Origin: Flammulina velutipes
Taxonomy: Eukaryota > Basidiomycota > Agaricomycetes > Agaricales > Physalacriaceae
DNA: 64,000 nt
Reading direction: 5' to 3'
Assembly: GCA_011800155.1 (NCBI GenBank)
Contig: CM022376.1
Span: 2,108,001-2,172,000, forward strand
Position 1 is the stretch's first letter. Every line of letters begins with the position of its first letter. Shown here piece after piece: positions 43,567 to 54,335 of the stretch. The notes under the pieces were generated by a model that worked only from the letters and a program-made list of their open reading frames with translations, did not search any database and was not told where the DNA came from. A program made the position numbers and the translations under genes.

Positions 43567-43650
43567 GGCTACCTAGCGCAATGGTAGCGCGTTTGGCTTC
43601 GATCGCTGAACGGCACCAAAAGGTTGCAGGTTCGAGTCCTGCGGTGGTCA
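43567..43650 (+). tRNA. tRNA-Arg (anticodon TCG) with a 12-base intron
   Basis: Acceptor GGCTACC (43567-43573) pairs with GGTGGTC (43643-43649), two wobble pairs, discriminator A. D arm GCGC-AATGGTA-GCGC. Anticodon stem TTTGG/CCAAA, anticodon TCG at 43599-43601 followed by A37 and an intron TCGCTGAACGGC (43603-43614). T arm GCAGG-TTCGAGT-CCTGC. The internal B box GGTTCGAGTCC is perfect. Lies 230 bases upstream of the intact HAM1-like ATG. Confidence 0.88.
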
Positions 43651-43879
43651 TTCTTTTGAACTTCGCGACTACGCCACATCGGCAATGTGCGCGCTGATGT
43701 CATTTCGCTACTTGCCTTTTGTCGTCATCATGTCCACTGTCGCACCTTGCTCTCAGCTTCCACTGTCGACGACGACGACGACGACGTTACCAGCGTCTGG
43801 AATGACAGTGAGCAGACCTCTTTGATGTTTCTTGTCGCATCTAACTTGCATTTCCAGTAGACAAACGCGCGCTCTTCCA

Positions 43880-46690
43880 ATGGGTCTCTGCTCATCATGC
43901 TGTGGTCGACGACGCAAACATAACAACAGCGAGCGTTCAGAGAGAACACCTCTCTTATCGCAGGTCACCGATCCAGCGCATATCCGAGCAGTGTCACAGA
44001 CAGCAGTCGACGTTGTTGCTGCCACCAAAGCCGGCAAATATCCGTCGCAGGAGCAAGTAAACCGCGTCGTTCGCGCGGTGCTGAAGTCGGATATCCTCAA
44101 GGAGCACCGATACACGCAAGTCAGTCCTCCAGGACGCCGGATTGTAGGCGACGTACGGTCGATATGCGAGCAGCTCTTAGTTTTTGGCCTTGAAAAGAAT
44201 GGTGAGTGCTCTTTACTCGTATTGTGCGCGCTACTAATGCGTTATAGACGACGATAGAATTCAAGAAATCCTTCATCGTCTTGGGCAAATCAAGCGCTCA
44301 ACTGAAATCGCCACGTCCGTCCTAGAGGAGACTGTTGAAGGCATCGAACATCAATGTATGCGTCGAAATCTACCACGAATGCCCTTCTAACAACGCTACA
44401 GTACCCCCGTCGCATGAAATCGAGCAGGACATATACACCCTTGCAGAGTCAACGAAATCCATCGCACACCTCCTCGTCACCTCCACCGCATTCCGAGCGC
44501 TTCTCTCTACACTCGCTGGAATCGCCCAAACTGCTGTCAGTGAAGTCGCCAACGATGTCAGTGAAGCCGCTGGAAAACTACAGGATGTCGCTGAAACCGT
44601 CAGTCACGTCGCTGAAGCTGTCGAGGCGTCCGCTGGAGAATTGGGCGCTAAAGCCCTCGAGGATATCGATACTTCGCTATCGAACATCCAGAACGTTCCA
44701 CAAGAAGTCCAAAGCGCTGTCAAGGACGTTATCGACGACGTAGAGATCCAAACAACACATTCCGCGGCTAGCACAGCTCCGGTGGCCCATGTCTCCGAAA
44801 AGCGAGACCAAGGATCTATACGTTTTGCTGAGGCGTTACAGGCGGTATGTACTTTCTGTCCTCTGCGATCTTTTTCTGAACGCTGGATAGATGCTAGTGG
44901 ATGCGCGAAAGCGTCCCGAACACGCGTCGTCTATCAAGAATATCATACATCTCCTCGAAAAGTACGCGTATACCGCTGGCGAGCTCCTGCATTCGGCTGT
45001 CCAAGAAACACAGTCCGCGTCCCACTCTCAAGCAGGCCCTTTCGTCGCAATACTCCGCGATATACGTTGCGTAGTCGAACGCCTGGCTTCCGGGAAGTCT
45101 GCAGCACTTCTTATCGACTCATTCATGGAATTCTTTACCTCTTCGGACAATAAAGGTACCTCCATGACCGAACTCAAGGTGTTATTGGCCGAAATCCATG
45201 ATTTCCTGTATCGCGCACTGGCAAACGATGGCTATATTGTCTCCGATGCTGGCAAGGACGACACCCTACAACTCGTTGACCATGCCAAAGTCGTCAATAA
45301 TAGCCTGCGAGTTGAGAATGCCGCATTTCGCACGTTATCCTCAGAGCTTCATGGCTTTTACGCAGCTTTACGGGATGACAAGACAACTTCTCGTTTATGG
45401 ACGTCCTTCGCCACTCTTCTCTCTGACTTCGTGGAATATTCCGAGTCCATTCGACCATCTACACAACGTGCCCTTCATCTGTCCCAAACCCTTTGGAACG
45501 ACGCGACGACCTTCGTTTGGACAACCTTCGTGTCTTTCTCGTCGGCCGTCTTACGAATGAACCTAATCAGCAGCAGGGGAGTTATCGTTCCTATTCCCCG
45601 TGTGGAGTATACAGATCCTGCCGTGGATGTCGCGTTGGATGGCCGACTCATGCGAGTATCCCTCGATACGGAGGAAGAAGAAAGCGTTCATGCGCTAGAT
45701 ACGCCCACGATGAGCTGGTTCATGCCTAGTTCCATCAACGTCCGACGCTGGAACGAACTTCATGTCGACTTTGGCTCTCCGAGTCTCCAGACGTCATCGA
45801 CCACAACAGTACGGTCATCGAACAAGGTCCATATACACGTCGATGGGGTGCTTAGCGGCCAACACCAGAAGACTGTCAGTCTCGACGACATCCATTATTA
45901 CGCTCGGTATAAAGGGTTTTTGGGGTATGAGGACGAGGGGATTGCGGGGCTCGATATCGAGCTTGCTGGGGGGAAGGACAACGTCGGAGAAGGCGCTGTG
46001 GAAGTGGTTTTAGAGTTCGACGCTGGGAATGAAGATCAAGCGACGCGCCTTGTTGTGGAATCCGTCAAGGTCGACTTGCCATCATCCATGGGTCTTCGTC
46101 TCGAGCTGGTGCACTCAAAGCATTGGCTGCTGAATGCCCTCATCGTCAATCCGGTGATCCTGCCTTTGGCGACGTGGTTCGTGAAGAGACAGGTGGAAAC
46201 CATGTTGGAGGGTCTGGTTCGGAGTGGTGTGGAGAGGCTTGGGACGTTCGTGAATGCTGTTGGGGAAGAGAAGGATGCTGGAGAGACGTATCCCGGGGCT
46301 GTTTCGCGTGCGATAAGTGGCATGTTGCCGGAGCAAGACGAGACGGACACGACGGTGGAATCTACTGTGACGCTGAAAGGCGTGCAGGTCCGTTCTGGGG
46401 AGGATGGGGAACAGACGTTAGCGGTGGGGGTTGGGGCGCAGCTCCTTCCGGACAAGGCTCAGCCTGAGGGGTTGAGCAATGTGTATGAACGGACTGTTGA
46501 GGGGATGAGGGAGGTTGAAGGGGAGGTGGTTGAGGAGATAAGGCGGGGTGAGGAGAGGGTGGAGGAGGTTGGGGTGGGGGTGAGTGTGGCGCGGGGTGAG
46601 TTGGGGAGTGCGCCGGAGAGGGTTGAGGAGGCACGAGAGGTTTTGAGGAGGGAGGGTGGGTGGAGGAGTTCGGCGTTTGATGTACTTTGA
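43880..46690 (+). CDS. HAM1-like protein (HAM1_N / HAM1_C type lipid-binding fold), intact copy P6
   Basis: Four exons: 43880-44201, 44248-44355, 44402-44844 and 44891-46690, with 45-46-base introns, encode 890 residues. The start is placed at MGLCSSCCGRRRK, a Gly-2/cysteine/basic pattern typical of N-myristoylated and palmitoylated proteins, followed by ERTPLL as in other HAM1-like proteins. A leader that could read MCALMSFRYLPF (from 43685) ends at an intron and is out of frame, so it is treated as untranslated. The middle is helical; VIVPIPRVEYTDPAVDVALD is the hallmark of the HAM1 N-terminal domain. DDIHYYARYKGFLGYEDEGI through VHSKHWLLNALIVNPVILPL and FVKRQVETMLEGLV is the conserved BPI-like end. 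The family is named from hyphal fusion work; its biochemical role here is unknown, probably at membranes. It converges on gene H. Confidence 0.9.
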
Positions 46691-46879
46691 TGAGGACATG
46701 GACTTTCTAATGCAGGTCGAATCTTTTTGTGGCAATACGATACATAGTAGAGGTAGTACTGCGATGAGCAGCATGTATAGTACTTATTCTTGCTCGAGCA
46801 TTAGTATACGTAACAATGCATGTACATGTTAAAGCCATCGACGGGTTACAGTAGGATAAGAGTCACGTCATGTTATTAA

Positions 46880-47400
46880 GCTATGGGTGAGCTGACAGTA
46901 GGAGGCAGCGTAGCCTGCTTGTGTCTCTTGAAATGCCGATTTGGTTTCCCAAAGTCAACGAGCTGATCATCGGGGGCATAGGGGGTGGTGTACATGCTTT
47001 CAATACCTAATAACACTAATAAGAAAATGACCCGACAATCTTGAAAGTCTCTGGAAGTTGGAACATACCCATTGAATCCAAAACTCGTTTTGCCGACTAC
47101 CCGGGCGCTTGTACAGGAAATGACGGGAGCCGAGCGTAATCACAATTCACGTCCAAGCGCAGCGAATTGCGCGTCGTAGAACGGGGCTGCATGTCCCACG
47201 TCGATGAAGGTTCTTCATATCGGGGATGGACTGGATGGGCCGCCGCGTTTCATGATGCTAAGACGAAGCTTCTGCATTACAGAGAAACAGGGGGTTATGC
47301 CGTCGATTGGGTCTTTGATTTGGGTGAATCGTTGTGCTTCGAGGCGGGTTATGAGATAGCCTCCGATTAGCATTGTGTGTTCTGTGGTGATGGTGGTCAA
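46880..47400 (-). pseudogene. relic of the small GGY / IPDMENT gene, copy 3
   Basis: MLIGGYLITRLEAQRFTQI, then MQKLRLSIMKRGG, then a shift (bases lost compared with copy 2 before CATCCCCGATATG), then after about 230 bases DDQLVDFGKPNRHFKRHK. It faces the 3' end of the intact HAM1-like gene and lies between it and WLDDEA gene H. The order is the same as in copy 2, where the relic also abuts a HAM1-like 3' end. Confidence 0.55.
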
Positions 47401-47788
47401 TGTAAACGATCATCGATGGCTTCATGATTTTGTGGTCAAGATTCACGTGCGCGTCGATCGAGTCGGGCCGGTGTTTGCGGACTTTTTGCTTGATTGTCAT
47501 TTAGTGATGAGCCCACAGGGCAGACGTAGTATCTTCTCAAAGCGTTGAGTGCCGTATTAGGAAAAGGGTCCGGGGTCGAACTTCGCGAGCCCTTAATTAT
47601 AAAGATTTCAAATTTCAAAGCATACAACAAAACAAAGCGTTATACATGTTAGAAACCTAAGTATAGTTAGCTGGCTTGCATTACTTAAACTGAATGTGGC
47701 AGTGCGCGGGTGGTATTGATGAGTAGAGCAAGATGAAGATAAATGACATGGGATGCGAGTCTATCCTCCTTGGGGATCTCAGAGCTCA

Positions 47789-48361
47789 TTAGTCCCCGAG
47801 TTGGTGAATCTGAATAGATTATTAATGTTAAGAGGAGGGGTACGGGATATGATATAAATCACCTCATCTTCAAGTTCAGCTCGCAGTGTCACTATGACCG
47901 ACTGGCATCTGCGCGCGTCGATCACGAGCTTGGGGAGGGCGAGAGAGTACTGAAAGGCATTGCACATTCTGAAATCCCTTTCGTGTTGGTGGAGGAGGGA
48001 CCTCACACGCTGTTCGGCGCTAATCATTCATTAGTAAGACTTGATCGCGCTGAGAATACAGCTTATAGACGCACCTTTCCAGACGGTCACGACCTTGTGC
48101 AGTGATAACATACATGGGACTCGAACGACGCGTAGCTGCCTCGTCATCGAGCCAGATGCGCGTATCCGTGATTTGGTTCCTTGCCTCGATCAAGAGAGCT
48201 TTAGGATGTACGCTCGGGAGTACGGCGATGATCAGGAGGTAGATTATAGCAGTAATGGAAGTGACGATGGCGGTATATGTAGGAAATGCGCTACTGGCGA
48301 GCCCCAGGAGAAAGCTGAAGAGTTGGGCAATAATTTCCCGCTTGGTTAGGAAGAGAGTCAT
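47789..48361 (-). CDS. WLDDEA-family small membrane protein, copy H
   Basis: Exons 48075-48361, 47863-48019 and 47789-47809, giving 154 residues. One codon shorter at the start (MTLFLTKREIIAQLFSFLL). Second helix AIVTSITAIIYLLIIAVLP; WLDDEAATRRSSPM; LLHQHERDFRMCNAFQYSL; DARRCQSVIVTLRAELEDE; tail IHQLGD. It is the WLDDEA partner facing the only intact HAM1-like gene. TATATAAA lies 54 bases upstream. Confidence 0.88.
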
Positions 48362-48414
48362 AAGATTGGGGTATGCTTTCCGGAGAGAGGCATCGAAGAA
48401 CAGAAATTGCGGGC

Positions 48415-48422
48415 TTTATATA
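48415..48422 (-). promoter_or_regulatory. TATA box of WLDDEA gene H
   Basis: TATATAAA on the minus strand, 54 bases before the ATG at 48361. Confidence 0.6.
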
Positions 48423-48879
48423 CAAAACCGCGTCTAAACCTTCCTCAAGCCTTCAATCAAGATGTCACCATGAAGAGATCTCCGGAAGCGTGGTCTTTAA
48501 TTCAGTTGAAGATCTTCAAATCAATGAAGAGGAGTCTAGACGAGTGAAGAGGTCGCCAAAGAGAGGGACATCACTCCATATGCTCTGATGTGCCTGTGGC
48601 TCCTCTGACGACCTGCAGAGCCTTCCGTGTCGAGAGGTAGTGTGGCGAGCCTCCCGGTTCGGCACGCCAGACCGGCCTTCTTATCTCCCTCGTTTGATAC
48701 AAACATTTCTTTGGCTCAACCACTGTGTTTTCATATAGTAGGGTATTTCTATCTAGGCATTTTATAAACATTCAGAGCATGCCACCCAGATTCCATAGAC
48801 TTCGTAGTAATACCGACAGGTATTGGCGGAGGCTTCGAGCTACTCGATGAGAGCCGTCCACCGCTTCAAGAAGATACTC
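48423..48879. other. gene-free stretch
   Basis: No supported gene or repeat. Confidence 0.4.
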
Positions 48880-49130
48880 GAAGACTTGCATTCACGGCAG
48901 GCTGGCAATAATCCAAGACTAAACCACGCAGGCGCCTGTAACACGTGTCTTGGATGATCGCCGACGTCGGCGCGTCCGAGCCTCTCTCGCGTAGGTTCTC
49001 CTTAGACAAGAAAACGGTGCGTTCTCTTGTCCCACCTATCCTGCATCGTTGACTTTTTTTTATTATAGAGATAGATGATCATTGACCCGAACACTCGTGA
49101 GTCTGTTCATCATCTTGTGGTAGACGATGC
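48880..49130 (+). pseudogene. HAM1-like 5' flank relic P10
   Basis: GGCGCCTGTAACACGTGTCT, ACGGTGCGTTCTCTTGTCCC, GCATCGTTGAC and TCATCATCTTGTGGT align in order with the region just before relics P7 (51640-51810) and P9 (62150-62340). No HAM1 coding exon follows, so this is a truncated duplicate of the upstream region. Confidence 0.55.
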
Positions 49131-49653
49131 AAGTAACTTTCGACTGGACTGGTTTATACATGATAAATCTGACATGGCTTCGAAGGTACTCTACAGCATT
49201 CCCTCTTTTCGCGTACATCAAGAGCAGTGGTAGAGTGCCCATGTTGGATACCGGTCAGTCTGTAGGTGCCTGCTTTATAACGAGAAGCTTAATCAGAAGC
49301 CTTTTCTATGGATCTTTGTGTCTATGAATGTGAATTCAAATGGCGGTACATAACGTTCTGCGCTAGCACTGCACTAGCCGACCGACCGGGATCAAATCCG
49401 TTGCCGAAATGCCGGTGGTTTGCTTTCGCGAACTTCTTTTCCACAGCCACCCTCATCATTTGGTTTCAACTGCGCCACATGTTAGCGCTACCATGTTAGC
49501 GCCGGCGAGGGCTGGCTCAGGAGCTTGACGGATAAATCCGACTGGCATGCCCTTTTTCGGAAAGTGGGATCAATCAATGAATGCTCACCAGTGAGCCCTT
49601 CCCTGCCTCCGAGACTATGTCTTTCTCTCCTCGACACATCTCTTACAACTCTC
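49131..49653. other. gene-free stretch before gene I
   Basis: No supported gene; no clear TATA box for gene I. Confidence 0.4.
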
Positions 49654-50235
49654 ATGGCCATATTCTTTTCAACGAAGCGCGAGTTTACCGTCCAGCTCCT
49701 CAGTTTTATACTAGGGCTCGTCAGCAGTGCATCCCCCGTTTATGCAGCCATCCTCCTCTGTACCGCTCTCCTGTTCGATGCCTTGCTCATCGTTGTACTC
49801 CCCCATTTACACCCTCAAGTTATCCTCACGGAGACTCAGAACAATGCCACGGCAACGCGTATTTGGCTCGACGACGAAGCAACTACTCGTCGCGCGAGCC
49901 GTATGTATATAATCACTATACGAGGCCGTGACGGCCTCGAAAGGTTCGTCTGTACTGGATGTCGATGAATAACCAGACTTGACCTAAAAATTTCTTAGCA
50001 TTGAACAACGGGTTCAGACCCTTCTCTCGTATCACGAACGAGGGTGTACCCTTCGTAATGCATTTTGCTATGCAGCCGCCCTCCCGACCCTCATTCTGAA
50101 TGCGCGCAGATGTCAGTCGGATATTACGGCACTTCGATCTGATCTCGAAGATGAGGTACTTCAAATTTTATCATTCCTTCCCATCGAAAAAATGCTTATG
50201 TATACCAGGTCCGTCAGCTTGATGATAACCACTGA
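49654..50235 (+). CDS. WLDDEA-family small membrane protein, copy I
   Basis: Exons 49654-49943, 49999-50155 and 50209-50235, giving 157 residues. MAIFFSTKREFTVQLLSFIL, ILLCTALLFDALLIVVLP, WLDDEATTRRASRM, LLSYHERGCTLRNAFCYAA, NARRCQSDITALRSDLEDE, tail VRQLDDNH. It is the inverted-duplicate partner of gene D; the coding parts agree in length and exon structure. ATG chosen at the conserved position. Confidence 0.87.
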
Positions 50236-50838
50236 GCCTCGAAGCAATCAATGATCATTCATTCAACGTCTTTGCTCTCATCGTTGGTGATTAACACGTG
50301 TTCTTTTTCACATCGGTATTTACTCGCTATCTACGCATCTAGCTATGTCATAATGTTTTGCTATCTATAACGCGCTTCTTCGAACATCTTCTGTGGTGAC
50401 AACGAAGTATGCGTCATCCGATCATCCCGCCGGCGCATCAACGATCATTACTCCGCATTGGTCGTTGAAGGTTAAAACTCAAAATGCGAGCCTCGGGTTG
50501 AACAACATAGAGTGGAGCTACACTGACTCTAACTTGACCACATTCATCCCGCCGTATAACTGATGTTCACACAGAGGGACTGGATATCAGTGGTTCAGCT
50601 ACATACTACAACTCTGTATAAACGGAAGCGAACGAGGTAGGAATCACTCTGGAAAGTTCGAGATAAGAAACGTCAATATGAGTCAATAAAAGATGCCAGA
50701 CTCGCGCGAATGTAATCAACCTCGAATGCGCCACACTCGTCCAGAAAAACTTGGTCTACTGGTTCCCAAGGCAAAATGAACAACACATCGGCCACACAAC
50801 GTTACTCCTTCTTCCTGAGTTCGTCCGGGGGCATAGCT
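50236..50838. repeat. inverted duplication arm with the empty transposon site
   Basis: Collinear in reverse complement with 27187-27763. At 50831-50838 the complementary strand reads GCTATGCC once, where the other arm has GCTATGGC, the 6.2 kb element, and GCTATGGC again. The join to the other side of the insertion (AGGCAGTAAGAAAGCTATG) is continuous here. Confidence 0.88.
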
Positions 50839-50882
50839 TTCTTACTGCCTAATCCGACTACGGCGTCCTGGCTGCGTTGGTA

Positions 50883-51408
50883 AGAATGAGGCAGCGACGA
50901 GGATGACAGGGAGATTTATAGGGAGTAGGGCTCGCCGCAGGCAGGGAGTTGGGTTCGTTCTTTTCGGTATCGGAGAGGATCTGCCATTAGTAGATACGGC
51001 TGGGTTGGGAGCTCTGGTCCATTTCGGCATATGATAGCCTGCTGCTTACTCCGTCCAACCTTCAGGACGAAAGTACGTTCTGCATCTGTATCACCATTTG
51101 GTTACCTTGCGCCGCAGCATCAGGCATCGAGCTAGAAGGGTAATATTGACCATGTGTGTCTTGTATCAATACCCTAGAAGCCTGGCAGCAATGTTGGTGG
51201 CCGGCGAAAAGAAGGTAAGCATTCTGCGCGTCCAACTGAGGCTGCAAAGAAAGGGGAGCCAAATGTGCGATTTTCGTCGTGCGCACAGAGAATCCCATAG
51301 ACGCGGGGCGTTAGACATCCTTGCGAAAGGAGAAACCCAAGAAAGCGTTCGATGATGGTGGTAAGAGGAAAAGACGTGATCAACTGCTGCTTGCCCTCTT
51401 ACCACCAT
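50883..51408. repeat. near-identical inverted repeat arm (partner 20417-20942)
   Basis: Same sequence as 20417-20942 on the opposite strand over about 526 bases with one difference noticed. No gene assigned within it. Confidence 0.85.
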
Positions 51409-51409
51409 C
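51354..51409. repeat. hairpin-forming inverted repeat, copy 6
   Basis: Perfect arms GATGGTGGTAAGAGG (51354-51368) and CCTCTTACCACCATC (51395-51409); loop includes GACGTGATCAAC. About 0.3 kb upstream of HAM1 relic P7. Confidence 0.85.
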
Positions 51410-51689
51410 TCTGATCGCTGAGCGACTTTATTCTCGATATCGTAGGCGCCATCTGCTTTCAGTGTATAATATGTACATGCTCTGAGCTCTCAGGTGCATG
51501 TCTTTGTTTAATTGGCCGCCGCTCGCTGCTCACAGTGGTGTATCAACAGGTCGAATGGGATTTGGCACACTGGGCTTCAATATGTTAGAGCGTCCGCTCC
51601 AAGAGGATAGTCTAGGACTCTCTTTGCCACACAGGCGCCTGCCGCACGACATCTGATATCAGCGCACCTGAGCCTCTTTGGCCAAGGTT

Positions 51690-52885
51690 ATTTTTGGGAA
51701 ATGGTGCGCTCTCTTCCTCTACCTAGCCCACGCCGTTGACGTCTTTTACTTTATACAACGTTTCTGTAGCACCCAATATCCACCTTGTCCATCATTTTGT
51801 GGTCCAACACAACGCAAGAAAGTAACACCAACGACGACGACGAACTCCCGAAGCCACTTTTACAGCTCACTTCCGACCAGCATTCCAGGTAACAGCCGGT
51901 GCTGTTGCTGCTACCAGAGCCGGAAGATCAAGTAAATTGCGTCGTTCACGAGGGGTATCATCAGAGAGCCTTCCAGGCCTCCGGACGCGTATTTTGGGCT
52001 CGAAGAGAACTGTAAATGGTCGTCTGGCCATGGATTGCTCGTTTTTGACGTGTATTAGACGACAACAGAATTCAAGGGCTCTTCCTCCGTCTTGGATTGG
52101 TCAAATTCCGCGCGCGCAAGCTTTTTTTGCGGGCTGAAGGCATCTAGGTATGTGTTCGAATACTGCCCCCAAGTTCCCGCCTGACAGATATAGAGTACCC
52201 TCACACCACGAGAACAAACAGGATGTATACGCTCGTAGAATCGACCTATCCCATTGCGATAGTAGGCTTCACCATACTTGACTCGCTGCTCCCGATACTG
52301 TTTGGCAATGGCAAAGGGCGACCCATTTGACCTTTAGGTTGATGCAGCTCCGACGAGGCTGGTCCATGCCTGCTTCCATCAATCTCCGACGCTGGAAACG
52401 ACCTCGCCGGCTTCCGTAGCTCAATCGCTGCCACCTTGCCATGCCGATAACGTATGATTCTTAATCTTCTCTGCCGAAGCAGTCAACAATCGTTTAGGAT
52501 ATGGACATTGGATTTGCGATACTTCTTGACACGGAAGAACAAACCGCTCTATACTTCACCAAACTGGTTCCCTGGCTTCGGCTTGACTATGGTTGCTGGA
52601 AAGTCTGCATACACATCGCAGGAGTGCTGGGATACGAGGGTGTTTGTGGGCTCAACGCTCCCCGGAATGGCAGTGGTAGGGAAGAAGGCGCTGCGGATGC
52701 GGGTGCAACTGACGGTAAGCTGACATCGTGGTTGAGTTCGAGGGCGGGTGGGGCTTGTTCACTGATGGTCGAAAACATTCCTCGTCACTCGGTGTTGCTA
52801 CCTTTGACGACGAAAGGAGAGATGGGCACTGGAAACTACGTTGGAGGGGTGCAGAATGGTGCAGAGAGCTTTGGAGGGACAGGAT
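51690..52885 (+). pseudogene. HAM1-like gene, relic P7
   Basis: Short matching blocks in order: the leader (GGTGCGCTCTCTTCCTCTAC), the VAATRAGR-type block near 51905, the RILGSKRTVNG / IRRQQNSRALPPSWIGQ region shared with relic P9, MPASINLRRWKRP near 52365-52400, and a C-terminal WKLRWRGAEWCREL stretch. Stops and shifts throughout. It is the inverted duplicate of relic P3. Confidence 0.65.
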
Positions 52886-53000
52886 GACGGACATTTCGCC
52901 TCGGGCGTGTGCCATCGAAGTACCGACCGTTGAGCTCGCTCCTCGTCAACTCGGTCTGTCGACGAAGAGGCAGATGTGAAGATAGCCTCTCGTGATGGAT

Positions 53001-53371
53001 AAGCGCTACTCGGATGAGGCAGATGTAATACATATGGGTGTGGTTTGACATGCGGGATTTCTGTGTCCCGCCATTGTCGGGGGGAGGGGTATGGTCTCAG
53101 GAAGCAGGATGCGAAGGAAAGGACCACGTGAAATAGTATCACCCAGTGCACCCATTCCCATCCACATCCTTGCTTCCCATCATCTTAGCCTTGAGATCTG
53201 TATCTTTCCCGGTGATCCTTGGCCTGTTTTACAAGACCTCGAATGACGCTCCATGTCCATATTTGCGTCTCATTCACAGCTCTGCCGTTGACCTTCATGT
53301 TCTCCAACTTTTTGGACCTATCCTCGTAGAAGCACTCAACCGTAGAGGAGTGCTCATGAGTTTTCTTGAAT
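53001..53371. other. gene-free stretch
   Basis: Nothing recognised. Confidence 0.35.
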
Positions 53372-53931
53372 CTAGCCCTGATGGCTGAATCTCCTGTACT
53401 GGGTCAATGTAAATTGTGGCGCAATATATTAATCTTTTAACACTCACGTCTGCAGGTTTTCATTCTCAATGAGCTCATATATCATGTTAGACGGCGGTCG
53501 GGCGATATAAAGCGCCAGATAATCGCATACCCATTCCCACTCCGGACGGTAGGTCGCTTTGTAAATGGACTGTGCCTTTTTTACAAGATCGCGAACCTTG
53601 GGATTCCATGTAAAGAGCTCTCCCTGCTGTGCTCTTCCGTGGACCACCATCTCACTGCGCTTTACCGATGATTCGTAGTACGCGGTTCGGTCGCTACTAG
53701 TAGACTCGGACTCGGCGAGACGCTGCTGTCGTACGGTGTCATTGAACATGAATCTCATCTCAAGGCTATCTTGTTTGCTATAAAAATGTCGCATAAGTGC
53801 CCATCGTGTAGTATCTCAGAAGTCACTTACATGTTTAGCGCCTGCGCTAGGTCGTGCAATAGATTATTTGGTGGAAGACTGGTAAGATGCTGAGAGATAT
53901 AGTCGCACACATACGTCCACTCAGCAGGCAT
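53372..53931 (-). CDS. small protein of unknown function with two W-x-x-V-C-D-Y repeats
   Basis: Exons 53831-53931, 53448-53777 and 53372-53393, joined by GT-AG introns of 53-54 bases, give an uninterrupted 150-residue frame. Two segments resemble each other: AEWTYVCDYISQHLTSLPPN then NLLHDL at residues 3-28, and PEWEWVCDYLALYIARPPSN then MIYELI near residues 110-135. No signal peptide or membrane helix. I do not recognise the family. It lies 0.4 kb downstream of the intact DUF6535 gene on the same strand. The frame agreement across three exons supports it, but expression is unproven. Confidence 0.55.
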
Positions 53932-54335
53932 GGCTAATCTGTAAAAAATGTGCTACTATCTAACTACAACTTTCTTTCTTATATGTATCGACAAGTACAA
54001 GGGCCCCCATGTTTACAAAGGACATCACTACCTTGTATTTCCTCACAATAGACATGGAGACCAGAACAAGCGCAGTGGAAGAAGGTAACTAGGCGACTAA
54101 TTTTGAGTCTCATAACTCATTGCCATCTGGAGAATAATGAACTAAAATATCAATGCGCACAATGTGTGGCGTAAACTATGCGGAATGATGTGGAGCCATC
54201 TGAGTGATGGTGATAGTGACGAAATCCTGATATCTTGGAATCTAATTCTCGGAAATCAGGTCGAACTTTGTGGTACTCAGAAAGCTTTGGATTGAAGAAA
54301 CGATTGACAAGCTTAAGTACTACTATTGGATCAAA

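Noticed and set aside
45762..46634. Open frames on both strands inside the HAM1-like gene
   Set aside because: Shadows of the GC-rich HAM1 coding exon; similar shadows appear in the relics.
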